From contig NZ_AAYC01000010.1 in assembly GCF_000169455.1 (NCBI RefSeq), forward strand, positions 124,001 through 188,000: DNA of 64,000 nt. The letters run 5' to 3'. Origin of the DNA: Roseobacter sp. SK209-2-6 (GTDB lineage Bacteria; Pseudomonadota; Alphaproteobacteria; Rhodobacterales; Rhodobacteraceae). The notes beneath the pieces were generated by a model. That model did not search any database. It had not been told where the DNA came from and saw nothing but the letters and a program-made list of their open reading frames with translations. Below are positions 35,931 to 43,997 of this stretch, one piece after another; position 1 is the stretch's first letter; the number at the start of each line of letters is the position of its first letter. The position numbers and the translations under genes were made by a program.

Positions 35931-35964
35931 CAATCAATTTGGACCAGTCAGATGAGGCTGCTCA

Positions 35965-36403
35965 GGGCCTGCAGGCAACAATCGCGGTGAATTCTGAAAA
36001 AATTTTCCGCCTGCAGGTCGACATAAACAGGGCGCAAGCCGCCCTCGATCAAGCTAATTCAGAAATTCAGCAGTCCTTTACGGACTCTCTGGGATCCAAA
36101 CTCTCCACTTTGGAAGCATCGTTGATAGAATCCTGGGGCAAACCTCGCCTTCTGAAAACCATCAGCTCCAAGGACTTGAGCCACAATTACCCCTGGCTAG
36201 CTGGTGCAGTAGGGCCCGAGGAAATGGTGCAACTCAACGTCGCTTATGATGAAGTTGGAAATTACTGCTATCTTTGCGCTAAGCCGGATCCTGCCTCAGA
36301 CGGAGGCAAACCAACACATGTTCGGTCGCCTGGAAGCCCCTCAGATTTTGAAACGCAGTGGCTTCAGAAGCTTCTTCAAAGTGAAGGCAGTGTGTTTAGG
36401 TGA
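35965..36403 (+). pseudogene. 3' remnant of an unknown gene cut by the IS3 element
   Basis: The frame beginning inside the IS at 35825 only makes sense after the IS edge: a helical coiled-coil-like stretch (EKIFRLQVDINRAQAALDQANSEIQQ) is followed by a small globular end with YCYLC and DFETQWLQKLLQSE. No start codon belonging to the original gene remains. The family was not recognised. Confidence 0.45.
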
Positions 36404-36459
36404 GAAGCCTATTTTTGGCTTGCAACCAAAAAATCGGAAAATTGGCTAGATGTAGCGAA

Positions 36460-36858
36460 ATGAAGAAGAGCTTTCTCTTTGTTGTTTTCTTCAGTCTTTC
36501 CAGTTCTGCTTGGGCCTCAGGGATCAAAGTCCGCGATGCCGATACAATTGTCGTCAGTGGAACTCCAGTACGGCTTCAAGGGGTCGATGCTCCTGAACTG
36601 AACACCAGGGCGGGTAAAGAAGCGCGCCGCTGGATGGTCAACTACCTTTCTGATCGAAATGTGGAGTGCAGCTTGAGCGGTGAGAGGTCCTATGATCGAT
36701 ACATAGGGGTTTGCTTCGCTGACGGTCACGACATTGGTGCAGAGGTCATCGCAGCAGGTCATGCGCTGGATTGTCAGCGATATTCAGGCGGCCGGTATAG
36801 TCACCTTGAAACACCTGCTGCTAGATCGCGAATCCGACGGGCGAAGTACTGTCGATAG
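36460..36858 (+). CDS. Secreted thermonuclease-family (SNase-like) protein
   Basis: A 132-residue protein with a clear signal peptide (MKKSFLFVVFFSLSSSAWAS) and a staphylococcal-nuclease fold: VRDADTIVVSGTPVRLQGVDAPEL, a GKEARRWMVNYLSD helix, then YDRYIGVCFADGHDIGAEVIAAGHALDC. The Asp residues of DADT and VDAPE and the Arg of VRLQG are in the usual calcium-binding and catalytic positions. It presumably acts on nucleic acids in the periplasm or outside the cell. The ATG at 36460 fits the signal peptide; the longer frame from 36400 does not. Confidence 0.75.
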   Translation: MKKSFLFVVFFSLSSSAWASGIKVRDADTIVVSGTPVRLQGVDAPELNTRAGKEARRWMVNYLSDRNVECSLSGERSYDRYIGVCFADGHDIGAEVIAAGHALDCQRYSGGRYSHLETPAARSRIRRAKYCR

Positions 36859-36878
36859 CGGAAAGAGCCACCGAAAAC

Positions 36879-36943
36879 TGCGGTACACCTTCCTCATAAC
36901 CCATTGAAACTTAATAGGCGCGATAGGCGAGGTGCGGTACACC
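36879..36943 (+). repeat. Direct repeat near the tRNA-Tyr 3' end
   Basis: TGCGGTACACC occurs at 36879-36889 and again at 36933-36943, each time followed by a CATTGAAA-containing stretch. Pairs of short direct repeats near an attachment site are typical of integrase arm-binding sites, but plain tandem duplication is equally possible. Confidence 0.45.
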
Positions 36944-36978
36944 AACTCCATTGAAAACATTGAATTTTTAGAGGGAGT

Positions 36979-37062
36979 TGGTGGGCGACCCTGGAATCGA
37001 ACCAGGCGTGCGTCTCCGCGAGGGAGTTACAGTCCCCTGCCACACCTTGCGGCCTGTCGCCC
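36979..37062 (-). tRNA. tRNA-Tyr(GTA)
   Basis: Minus-strand gene of 84 bases with encoded CCA. The acceptor stem GGGCGAC pairs with GTCGCCC. The anticodon arm reads GGGGACTGTAACTCCC with anticodon GTA, a long class II variable arm follows, and the T arm is CCTGG-TTCGATT-CCAGG. Its 3'-terminal 16 bases recur at 2142-2157. Confidence 0.95.
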
Positions 37063-37181
37063 ACTAGCAAGTCGCTGTTGACCTGCTGTGAGGGCGTGAT
37101 TACTAGCGCACCTAAGGGGCGTCAACAGGAAAATCGCAAGTTTTTTATCCTGGCCCAAAATTCCTTTTGCTGGAGAGACCT

Positions 37182-37970
37182 ATGTCCAAGAAACCCACCA
37201 AAAAACCCCAGTGGGTGATTGAAAAGGAGCAGAATAAAAAGGCAGGGGTCGACAATGTCTGGCTCTTTGGTCTGCATGCCGTGCGCGACGCGCTGATGAA
37301 CCCAAATCGTGAAAAGTTGCGCCTTATTGTGACGCTCAATGCGCAAAACAAGCTGGAAGATGCGATCGCTGCCGCTGGAATCACGCCCGAGGTTGTGGAC
37401 CCGCGCAGATTTAACGCACCACTTGACCCAAACTCAGTGCACCAGGGTGCTGCGCTGGAGGTGAAGCCACTCAACTGGGGTAGCCTGGCCGAAAATTGCA
37501 TCGGCGCTGAGGTTCCACGGGTGATTCTGCTGGATCGCGTTACCGATCCCCATAATGTCGGCGCGATTCTGCGCTCTGCGGAAGTTCTGGGCGCGAGCGC
37601 TGTGATCGGCACCCGGCATCATTCTGCGCCTGAAACAGGTGCCTTGGCCAAAACCGCCTCTGGCGCATTGGAGCGCCAACCCTATCTGCGGATGCGCAAT
37701 CTGGCGGATACCATCACCGAGTTGCAGAACATGGGCTTTGTCGTGCTGGGGTTGGATGGCGAAGCTGAAGACACCATCGAAAGCTGCCTGCAAGGGCGCA
37801 AAGATCTGCCCGTTGCCCTAGTCCTAGGAGCGGAAGGGCCGGGTCTGCGGCAGAAAACCAAGGAAACGGTGGATCATCTGGTGAAAATCGACGCATCCGG
37901 TGGATTTGGCTCTCTCAACGTCTCAAATGCGGCGGCAATTGCCCTATATGCTTCTAAGGAGCGGAGCTAA
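37182..37970 (+). CDS. rlmB: 23S rRNA 2'-O-methyltransferase RlmB / TrmH-family SPOUT enzyme
   Basis: A 262-residue SAM-dependent SPOUT methyltransferase that methylates the 2'-OH of a guanosine in 23S rRNA. The N-terminal basic segment and L30e-like substrate-binding domain (VWLFGLHAVRDALMNPNREKLRLIVT) precede the knot domain. There the three family motifs are visible: VILLDRVTDPHNVGAILRSAEVLGA, VALVLGAEGPGLRQKT and IDASGGFGSLNVSNAAAIALY. The ATG at 37182 follows GGAGAG; the TTG at 37167 is less likely. Confidence 0.92.
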   Translation: MSKKPTKKPQWVIEKEQNKKAGVDNVWLFGLHAVRDALMNPNREKLRLIVTLNAQNKLEDAIAAAGITPEVVDPRRFNAPLDPNSVHQGAALEVKPLNWGSLAENCIGAEVPRVILLDRVTDPHNVGAILRSAEVLGASAVIGTRHHSAPETGALAKTASGALERQPYLRMRNLADTITELQNMGFVVLGLDGEAEDTIESCLQGRKDLPVALVLGAEGPGLRQKTKETVDHLVKIDASGGFGSLNVSNAAAIALYASKERS

Positions 37971-37992
37971 CAGGAGCGGGAGGTCGTCCAAC

Positions 37993-38382
37993 ATGGCGCA
38001 TTGCAGCATTTCCGGAGGTAAGATCCTCAACTGTTGCTATTGCGGTGTGCAGGCGACTTTCGTGCCGAGCGGCCTGTCTGCTGGGGCTGGGGTGACCTCT
38101 CTGGTTTGCAGCGCCTGCGGTGCCCCTCTGGCAGCGCAAAAGGCGCGGCCACTGGCCCCTGGAAAGGGTGCGAGCCTGCCTGAAGGGGCCAAGATTGGCG
38201 CATCGAGTGTCCGGGAAGGCAAAGCGAAAAAGGTCAAATCCAAGGGAAAGATCAAAAAAACCAAGGCCCAGAAGGGCAGCTATGCGAAGGTTTCAGTCCA
38301 GAAACCTCGCAAGAAAAAGAAAAGCCTGTTTCAGAAGGTTTTTTCGGAGGCTGTGGATCTTGTGGAAGACATCTTTGATTAG
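37993..38382 (+). CDS. Small zinc-ribbon protein with Lys-rich tail
   Basis: A 129-residue protein starting at the ATG 37993. The N-terminal half has two Cys pairs (NCCYCG and CSACG), forming a likely zinc ribbon. The second half is extremely Lys-rich (KAKKVKSKGKIKKTKAQKG and KPRKKKKS) and ends in an acidic amphipathic helix (KVFSEAVDLVEDIFD). This fits a nucleic-acid- or ribosome-associated protein. It follows rlmB closely on the same strand. No family name is offered. Confidence 0.6.
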   Translation: MAHCSISGGKILNCCYCGVQATFVPSGLSAGAGVTSLVCSACGAPLAAQKARPLAPGKGASLPEGAKIGASSVREGKAKKVKSKGKIKKTKAQKGSYAKVSVQKPRKKKKSLFQKVFSEAVDLVEDIFD

Positions 38383-38520
38383 GCTGGTTTGATTAGGCTG
38401 GGGGTGCGAGATCCTTCCGTTAAGGTAAACCTTCGATCACAAACGCGTAATCCACCTAGGAAAGTTAAAGATCTCACGGCAGATTGGCAGAGTTCCAAAT
38501 TCTGATTGCGGAGTCGATTT

Positions 38521-38970
38521 GTGATTTTGCGCCTTTTTGCGGCCCTTCTTGCTGCTTTCACCTTCTTCGGGCCAACAGAGTCCCGTGCCGAAATGCCGAT
38601 TTTTTCGGAGCAAAACGGATTGGCCATTGGTGGCTATGATGTTGTGGCTTTCTTTGATGAGCAGCATGCCATGCGCGGCAATAGTGCACATGCCCTGATG
38701 TGGAAGGGTGTTGTCTGGCATTTCGCAACTGCTGGAAACCAGGCAAGGTTTGAAGCCAACCCGCGCGCCTATGCCCCTGTTTTTGGTGGATATTGTGCCT
38801 ATGCGATGGCGCGGGGGTATCTGGCAGCAGGAAATCCTGAGCTTTGGGTGATCGAGGATGGGGAATTGTTTTTGCTCAATAACTCTGCCGCGCATGGGTT
38901 GTGGCAGCAGGATGCCACGGCCCTGAATGAAATCGCGCGGGAAAACTGGCCCAGCGTGTTGAGAAAGTAA
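38521..38970 (+). CDS. Exported YHS-domain protein
   Basis: A 149-residue protein with a signal peptide (MILRLFAALLAAFTFFGPTESRA). It contains a YHS domain: GYDVVAFFDEQHAMRGNSAHALMWKGVVWHFATAGNQARFEANPRAYAPVFGGYCAYAMARG. In this family the central Cys and nearby His may bind metal. A GTG at 38521 with GGAG nine bases upstream is chosen over the TTG at 38506. Function in the periplasm is unknown. Confidence 0.75.
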   Translation: MILRLFAALLAAFTFFGPTESRAEMPIFSEQNGLAIGGYDVVAFFDEQHAMRGNSAHALMWKGVVWHFATAGNQARFEANPRAYAPVFGGYCAYAMARGYLAAGNPELWVIEDGELFLLNNSAAHGLWQQDATALNEIARENWPSVLRK

Positions 38971-39024
38971 AAAAATCTATCACGAACCTGCGATGAGATC
39001 TTTTTTTCAACTGTTGCCATACTA

Positions 39025-39118
39025 CATCAAGTAATGACTGCGGGTTGGAACCTCCGCAGCATCTACACTGTCCCTCGTTCCATACCTTGCGCCCGGAATG
39101 CCCTCCGGGCGCTTTTTT
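39025..39118 (+). ncRNA. Putative small RNA ending in a strong terminator
   Basis: Between two plus-strand genes there is a hairpin (CTGCGG at 39038-39043 with CCGCAG at 39054-39059), a single-stranded linker and a perfect nine-pair terminator (GCGCCCGGA at 39089-39097 with TCCGGGCGC at 39104-39112) followed by six T. No ORF with a start fits the stretch. TTGCCATACTACATC upstream could be part of a promoter. The terminator could alternatively serve the YHS gene, but that gene ends more than 100 bases earlier. Confidence 0.45.
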
Positions 39119-39221
39119 CTTGCAGGGAAGGCATTGCTAGGCAAAACCGGACAGAAGCCTTTGCCCTAAGCGACATACACGCGAGATGGGGGCGGAGGGG
39201 AAAACCTGGTCAGGAGATGTG

Positions 39222-39692
39222 ATGCCAGACTATAGCGATGTCCTGCTGAAGCAGGTGCTGCAAGAGGTGAAGCGGGTGGCAGTGGTTGGGGTTTCGATGA
39301 ACCCCATTCGCCCCAGCTACTATGTCGCCCGCTATCTGAGCCTGAAGGGCTATGAGGTCGTTCCGGTCAATCCAGGGCACGCGGGCAAGATGTTGTTCGG
39401 CCAGGAGGTAAAGGCGCGCCTTTCGGATGTAGAGGGTCAGGTCGATATGGTGGATATTTTCCGCCGCTCCGAAGCGGTGCCGCCGATCGTGGAGGAGGCT
39501 TTGTCCTGCTTCCCCTCCCTCAAGGTGGTCTGGATGCAGATTGGGGTTGAGCATGGCGAAGCCGCAGCTCTGGCAGAGGCGCGCGGTGTCACGGTGATCC
39601 AGAACCGCTGTCCCAAAATCGAATACCAACGGCTTTTCGGCGAGCTGCGCATGGGGGGCTTCGCCACCGGAATTATTTCTTCCAAGCTGTAA
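39222..39692 (+). CDS. CoA-binding domain protein (YccU-like)
   Basis: A 156-residue Rossmann-fold CoA-binding protein. The nucleotide-binding loop is VAVVGVSMNPIRPSYYVARYL, followed by GYEVVPVNPGHAG, VDMVDIFRRSEAVPPIVEEAL and VVWMQIGVEHGEAAALAEARGVTVIQNRCPKIEYQRL. These are the standard blocks of the YccU/PF13380 family. The ATG at 39222 follows GGAGATGTG. Its cellular role is not known. Confidence 0.88.
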   Translation: MPDYSDVLLKQVLQEVKRVAVVGVSMNPIRPSYYVARYLSLKGYEVVPVNPGHAGKMLFGQEVKARLSDVEGQVDMVDIFRRSEAVPPIVEEALSCFPSLKVVWMQIGVEHGEAAALAEARGVTVIQNRCPKIEYQRLFGELRMGGFATGIISSKL

Positions 39693-39805
39693 AGGGAGGC
39701 GGCGAAGCAGGGGGGCTCCCGCCTGTTCCAGCCGTCCTGCCGGACAGCTTCACAGTTGGGCCCGGCGCCGCTGCGCGGCGTGCAAAAAGTTCGCTGAGAA
39801 GCGCT

Positions 39806-39831
39806 TCAGGGGCAGAACTGCCCTGAAGCGC
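39806..39831. terminator. Hairpin between CoA-binding gene and hisE
   Basis: CTTCAGGGGCAG and CTGCCCTGAAG form a stem in the interval between the convergent CoA-binding gene and hisE. No strong T-run adjoins it, so the terminator role is tentative. Confidence 0.4.
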
Positions 39832-39973
39832 CTGGGCAAGTATTTGCCGCTCTCAACCGCCTCAAGGGTGAACCGCGCCTTTGGCGCGGCCGCGGGGCGG
39901 CCCTTGACCCATTTGAGACCTGACGGGGGACCGTAGGCTTTCGCGGGGGAAGGAGGTGAACCTAGAGACCGGT

Positions 39974-40291
39974 CTAGCTTTGCGGGCGGCTGGCCTTTTC
40001 GGCAATGCCGCTGAGGCCCTGGCGCTCGGCCAGAACTTGCAGAACCTGATCCAGGGTCACATCGCGCGCCGCCAGCATCACCAGGAAATGGTAGAGCACA
40101 TCGGCACCTTCGGAGGCGAGCTTTTCCTTGTCGCCCTTGACGGCTTCGATGATGGCCTCAATCGCTTCTTCACCGAATTTCTCGGCACATTTTTCCGGGC
40201 CTTTGGAGAGCAGTTTTGCGGTCCAGCTGCTGTCTGGATCAGCTCCCTTGCGGGAGTGGATTGTGGCTTCCAGGTCGTGGAGAATGCTCAT
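39974..40291 (-). CDS. hisE: Phosphoribosyl-ATP pyrophosphatase
   Basis: Histidine biosynthesis step 2: hydrolysis of phosphoribosyl-ATP to phosphoribosyl-AMP. The 105-residue protein has the MazG-like helical core with [40 protein letters not shown], carrying the acidic metal-binding residues. It overlaps the hisF stop by four bases, so the two are co-translated. Confidence 0.93.
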   Translation of the reverse strand: MSILHDLEATIHSRKGADPDSSWTAKLLSKGPEKCAEKFGEEAIEAIIEAVKGDKEKLASEGADVLYHFLVMLAARDVTLDQVLQVLAERQGLSGIAEKASRPQS

Positions 40292-41049
40292 GTCAGCCTC
40301 ATCGGGATACCAGCGGCGGCCATATGCTCTTTGGCCTGCTGAATTGTGTATTCGCCAAAATGAAAGATAGAAGCGGCCAGCACGGCGGAAGCGCCGCCCT
40401 TGGTGACGCCTTCGACCAAGTGATCTAGGTTGCCAACCCCGCCGGAGGCAATCACCGGCACATCGACGGCATCGGAGATCGCCTTAGTCAGGGGCAGGTT
40501 GAATCCCGCTTTTGTGCCGTCGCGGTCCATGGAAGTCAGGAGGATCTCCCCTGCGCCCTTGGCCACTACGGTGCGGGCAAATTCCACCGCGTCTATGCCA
40601 GTTGATTTACGTCCCCCATGGGTGAAGATCTCCCAGCGGCCGGGTTCCACGGTTTTGGCGTCGATGGCGCAGACGATGCACTGGCTGCCGAATTGATCGG
40701 CTGCCTCGGCAATCACATCGGGATTGGCTACAGCGGCGGAATTGAAAGAGACCTTGTCGGCGCCAGCCAGCAAAAGCGCGCGCACGTCTTCCTTGCTGCG
40801 CACGCCACCGCCCACGGTCAGGGGTACAAAACATTGTTCAGCAGTGCGGCGCACCACGTCGAACATAGTTCCGCGATTCTCATGGGTGGCATGGATGTCG
40901 AGGAAACAGATCTCATCTGCGCCGGCCGCATCATAGGCCTTGGCGCTTTCGACCGGGTCACCGGCATCGCGCAGGCCAACAAAATTAACACCTTTGACAA
41001 CACGGCCATCGGCAACATCGAGACAGGGGATGATACGGGTTTTCAGCAT
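40288..41049 (-). CDS. hisF: Imidazole glycerol phosphate synthase cyclase subunit
   Basis: TIM-barrel synthase subunit that uses ammonia from HisH to form IGP and AICAR. The catalytic Asp11 is in [11 protein letters not shown] and the second in IDAKT near residue 130. Phosphate-binding blocks are [14 protein letters not shown]-like and [13 protein letters not shown]. Length 253 is normal. It is followed by hisE. Confidence 0.95.
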   Translation of the reverse strand: MLKTRIIPCLDVADGRVVKGVNFVGLRDAGDPVESAKAYDAAGADEICFLDIHATHENRGTMFDVVRRTAEQCFVPLTVGGGVRSKEDVRALLLAGADKVSFNSAAVANPDVIAEAADQFGSQCIVCAIDAKTVEPGRWEIFTHGGRKSTGIDAVEFARTVVAKGAGEILLTSMDRDGTKAGFNLPLTKAISDAVDVPVIASGGVGNLDHLVEGVTKGGASAVLAASIFHFGEYTIQQAKEHMAAAGIPMRLT

Positions 41050-41199
41050 GGCGCTTTGCCTTTCGCGTGCTGCTCAGGATCCTTGCTTGGAGTGGGTACG
41101 AAAACAGAAGCGAAAGAGCAACCGTTCTGTCGTGGTTTGGGGCGCGGATCATGAATGTGGTACAATTGCTTTTGGGTCTGATTGCAATGGAGCGTGAAG

Positions 41200-41601
41200 A
41201 TGCAGGAGTTGGTGAAACGGTCCTTGGCCGGTGTTGTGCTTGGTTTGGTGTTGGTCGGAGCGGACCAAGCCCGGGCCGGAGCCTTTATGACGGCGGAGGA
41301 GATGCTGGAAGTGATCCCAGGTGCATCGCTGACCGGCATTTCGAATGAAGATTTTGAAACCCGTTGGGTACAGCGCTATGAGCGTGGTGAACGATCCGGC
41401 ATAGCCCAAGGGCGTTTTGGAGAGCGGAGCTATGCCTCTCGATGGTCGGTGCGTCGGGATCTGTGGTGCGAAGACTGGGGATCTGGTTCAGGGTGCTGGC
41501 GGCTGAAGCGTATAGACGGAGCAACGCTGCAACCCTACAGGGGGAGCGAGAAGTTACCGAATGCTTGGATGATCCTGCATCCTGCAGAGAGCCAGGAGTG
41601 A
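41200..41601 (+). CDS. Exported protein of unknown function
   Basis: A 133-residue protein beginning at the ATG 41200 with GGAG upstream. A signal peptide ends near ADQARAGA. The mature part includes the Trp-rich segments SRWSVRRDLWCEDWGSGSGCW and NAWMILHP, with two cysteines that could pair. It is divergent from hisF. No family was recognised with confidence. Confidence 0.6.
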   Translation: MQELVKRSLAGVVLGLVLVGADQARAGAFMTAEEMLEVIPGASLTGISNEDFETRWVQRYERGERSGIAQGRFGERSYASRWSVRRDLWCEDWGSGSGCWRLKRIDGATLQPYRGSEKLPNAWMILHPAESQE

Positions 41602-41658
41602 GGCTGAACCTGACCGATTGAAGGCCCTGTTCGCAATGCAGCGCGGCTTGAGATGAGC

Positions 41659-42111
41659 CTAGCTGGCGTTCCTGATCCTGCCCATGGCATCGCGTACGAT
41701 CAGAATGTGAAAAGGCATGACCACCGCTAGGTAGATCCGGCCCAGGAGGTTGTTGCGATGCACCCAAGTGGCCATATGTATCATCCCGTCCTGCTGCCTG
41801 ATGCAGATCCGAAAATCGAGGTGGTTATCATCAGCCCCAAGAATGATCTCACTCTCATCCTGATAGGTGACGGGAAAAATCGCGTTCTGACCGGCATCTG
41901 CGACGTCGGTTTTCAAGCCAAGCGGGCGAACAATCCGGTTGCGAAGCGACAAGAGCGCCCTTGCCCAGCCGGGCATGGACAGGCCAACTTTGGCAGCCTG
42001 TTCCGGGTCTAGGCCGCTGTTGACCGCATAGCCATCGATGAAATCTCCCGGCTGAACCTGTGACCAGAGGTGCGAGTTGCGGGGAAGGGGCGTCGTCTGA
42101 ATCTGAGGCAT
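41659..42111 (-). CDS. DUF2867 family protein
   Basis: About 150 residues from the ATG at 42111; an in-frame ATG at 42150 or TTG at 42162 would lengthen it. The central block DYADGY-like start (GDFIDGYAVNSGLD), SMPGWARALLSLRNRIVRPLGLKT and FPVTYQDESEIILGADDNHLDFRICI followed by HRNNLLGRIYLAVVMPFHILIVRDAMGRI match DUF2867, a family of unknown function. It lies between hisF and hisA. Confidence 0.75.
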   Translation of the reverse strand: MPQIQTTPLPRNSHLWSQVQPGDFIDGYAVNSGLDPEQAAKVGLSMPGWARALLSLRNRIVRPLGLKTDVADAGQNAIFPVTYQDESEIILGADDNHLDFRICIRQQDGMIHMATWVHRNNLLGRIYLAVVMPFHILIVRDAMGRIRNAS

Positions 42112-42272
42112 GGATCTGTCCTGTGCGCGTTTCCAGCACAGGATGATCATGTCGAGAGGCAAAGCGCCAGGGGCGGAATGTCGCGCTTAAAGAGGGGCGC
42201 GGTTTGCCCCATCCTGTCTACGGGCAAGCCTCTCCTCTCAGAGGGCTTAGCCCTGTCTTACATAGCCAAGGA

Positions 42273-42995
42273 TCAGCCTTTCAGAAGGTTCAGCGCCTCA
42301 CCAAGATCAATCGCTCCGTCGTAGAGCGCGCGGCCGGAGATCGCGCCGTTCAGGGGTGCGCCGCAGGATTTCAGCGCCTTGAGGTCCTCAAGTGACGAAA
42401 CTCCACCGGAGGCGATCACCGGAATGGAGACCGCTTTGGCCAGGGCCGCGGTGGCCTCGACATTAGGGCCCTTCATGGCGCCGTCGCGCAGGATATCGGT
42501 GTAGATGATGGCTGCAACGCCCGCGTCTTCAAAGCTCTTTGCCAGATCTGTCACCATGACATCGGTCTCTTCGGCCCAGCCCTTGGTTGCGACCTTGCCG
42601 TTGCGGGCGTCGATGCCGACGGCGACCTTGCCGGGGAATTCGCGTGCGGCTTCGCGCACCAATTCGGGGTTCTCTACCGCGACCGTGCCCAGGATCACGC
42701 GAGCCAGGCCCTTGGTGATCCAGCCCTCGATAGTCTTCATGTCGCGGATGCCACCGCCAAGCTGGGCGGGCACTTTGCACTGCTTCAGGATCTCTTCCAC
42801 CGGGGCGGCATTGACCGGCTCACCCGCAAAGGCACCGTTGAGGTCAACCAAATGCAGCCATTCGCAGCCTGCGGCAACAAACTCCAGCGCCTGGGAGGCA
42901 GGGTTATCGTTGAACACGGTGGTTTTGTCCATGTCACCATGCAGAAGGCGGACGGCCTGGCCATCTTTGAGGTCAATCGCGGGGTAAAGGATCAT
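42273..42995 (-). CDS. hisA: ProFAR isomerase (HisA)
   Basis: Phosphoribosylformimino-AICAR phosphate ribotide isomerase of histidine synthesis. The 240-residue TIM barrel begins [17 protein letters not shown] with catalytic Asp8. The other landmarks are [31 protein letters not shown] with the second Asp and [16 protein letters not shown]. The start at 42995 gives the normal length; the ATG at 43013 lacks a ribosome site. Confidence 0.94.
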   Translation of the reverse strand: MILYPAIDLKDGQAVRLLHGDMDKTTVFNDNPASQALEFVAAGCEWLHLVDLNGAFAGEPVNAAPVEEILKQCKVPAQLGGGIRDMKTIEGWITKGLARVILGTVAVENPELVREAAREFPGKVAVGIDARNGKVATKGWAEETDVMVTDLAKSFEDAGVAAIIYTDILRDGAMKGPNVEATAALAKAVSIPVIASGGVSSLEDLKALKSCGAPLNGAISGRALYDGAIDLGEALNLLKG

Positions 42996-43149
42996 TTGCG
43001 CTGCCTTTGTCATCAGGGCCGGGGGATCCGGCCGGATCTGTCAGCGGTGTTTTGCACAAGGCGGGGCAGGATTGCAACGCGACCCAAAGTCAAGCTTGCT
43101 TGAATCCGCATCCATGCGTCACTCTGACCAAAAAAATGGGAGAAGACTT

Positions 43150-43548
43150 ATGCGGAGAATTCTGACGACGGCTTTGGCTGCTGGATTTGCGGCTTTCACA
43201 TCTGTTGGTATGGCGTTGGCTGATCCGGTGCTGGGCACCTGGCAGACGCAGCCGGATGATGGCTCTTACGCGCATATCAAAATGCAGAAATGTGGCGCGG
43301 CTATCTGTGGCAAGATCGCCCGGACGTTTAACTCGGATGGTGAGTATCAATCCCCCAACATTGGCAAGACCCTGGTCATCGACATGGTTCCCGGTGGTGG
43401 TGGCTATTATGAGGGCAAGGTCTGGCGTCCCTCGAATGACAAGATTTATGTGGGTAAGATGGACCTCAGCGGCAAGAAGCTGGCGCTGCGTGGTTGCGTT
43501 GCCGGCGGGCTGATCTGCTCCAAACAAACCTGGACCCGCGTGGATTAA
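43150..43548 (+). CDS. Exported DUF2147 protein
   Basis: A 132-residue protein from the ATG 43150 with GGGAGA upstream. A signal peptide (residues 1-25) is followed by the DUF2147 pattern DPVLGTWQTQPDDGSYAHIKMQKCGAAICGKIAR and GGYYEGKVWRPSNDKIYVGKMDLSGKKLALRGCVAGGLICSKQTWTRVD. Members are small beta-barrel periplasmic proteins of unknown function. Divergent from hisA. Confidence 0.85.
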   Translation: MRRILTTALAAGFAAFTSVGMALADPVLGTWQTQPDDGSYAHIKMQKCGAAICGKIARTFNSDGEYQSPNIGKTLVIDMVPGGGGYYEGKVWRPSNDKIYVGKMDLSGKKLALRGCVAGGLICSKQTWTRVD

Positions 43549-43583
43549 GGGGGAGCCCTACGAGCAGGGGTTGTTAGAAATTC

Positions 43584-43835
43584 CTAGAGCAGCCCCAGTT
43601 GCACCGGGATCGGAACAAAGCCGCGCCTGATCGCCTGATCGCGCAATAGATCAAAACTCTGGCTGGCCTCGGCGTGGTTCAGGAAGTAACCGCGCCGGAG
43701 CTGCCCACCGGCGGCACCAATCGGGCCTTTGGCTTGTTCCAGACACCATTCCCCAAAAAGCGTCTGGCTGAGCCGCAGCACGCAATAGCGATGATGACCT
43801 TCGATATGGTCGAATTTTTCCAGCCGGATCTGCAC
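43584..43835 (-). CDS. WGR-domain protein
   Basis: An 83-residue protein made up of a single WGR-like domain: MQIRLEKFDHIEGHHRYCVLRLSQTLFGEWCLEQAKGPIGAAGGQLRR followed by HAEASQSFDLLRDQAIRRGFVP. In the usual motif W-G-R the residues here read AKGPIG, so the eponymous WGR is altered. WGR domains bind nucleic acids. The start is a GTG without a strong ribosome site, so the exact start is uncertain. Confidence 0.6.
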   Translation of the reverse strand: MQIRLEKFDHIEGHHRYCVLRLSQTLFGEWCLEQAKGPIGAAGGQLRRGYFLNHAEASQSFDLLRDQAIRRGFVPIPVQLGLL

Positions 43836-43932
43836 GAAAGGGTCTTTGCCTGTTTCTTTTCAGGGCCTCTCTATGCCTGCAAGCGGCGGCGCTGTCCATC
43901 TTCGCCTGCATCTGTTCGAGGGGAGCAAGATC

Positions 43933-43964
43933 AAAAAACGGCTGCCCCTTTGCTGGGGCAGCCG
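43933..43964 (-). terminator. Rho-independent terminator of the peroxiredoxin-like gene
   Basis: On the minus strand, CGGCTGCCCC pairs with GGGGCAGCCG across a five-base loop, followed by TTTTTTGATC. It lies about 35 bases after the stop of the gene at 43998-44534. Confidence 0.8.
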
Positions 43965-43997
43965 CTGAAACTGAAAGTTCAGTTTGGCGGGGGGAGG

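Larger units (their letters stand above)
34694..35964 (+). mobile_element. IS3-family insertion sequence (IS407-like group)
   Basis: Element of about 1.27 kb with imperfect terminal inverted repeats. The left end begins TGAGCCTCCCCACCTGAAG and the right end, read on the other strand, begins TGAGCAGCCTCATCTGACTG; both end in TGGTCC. It contains the two overlapping-frame genes usual for IS3 (orfA, orfB). No 3- or 4-bp target duplication is visible: AAT lies on the left and GGG on the right. This suggests that a deletion or rearrangement followed insertion. Confidence 0.8.
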
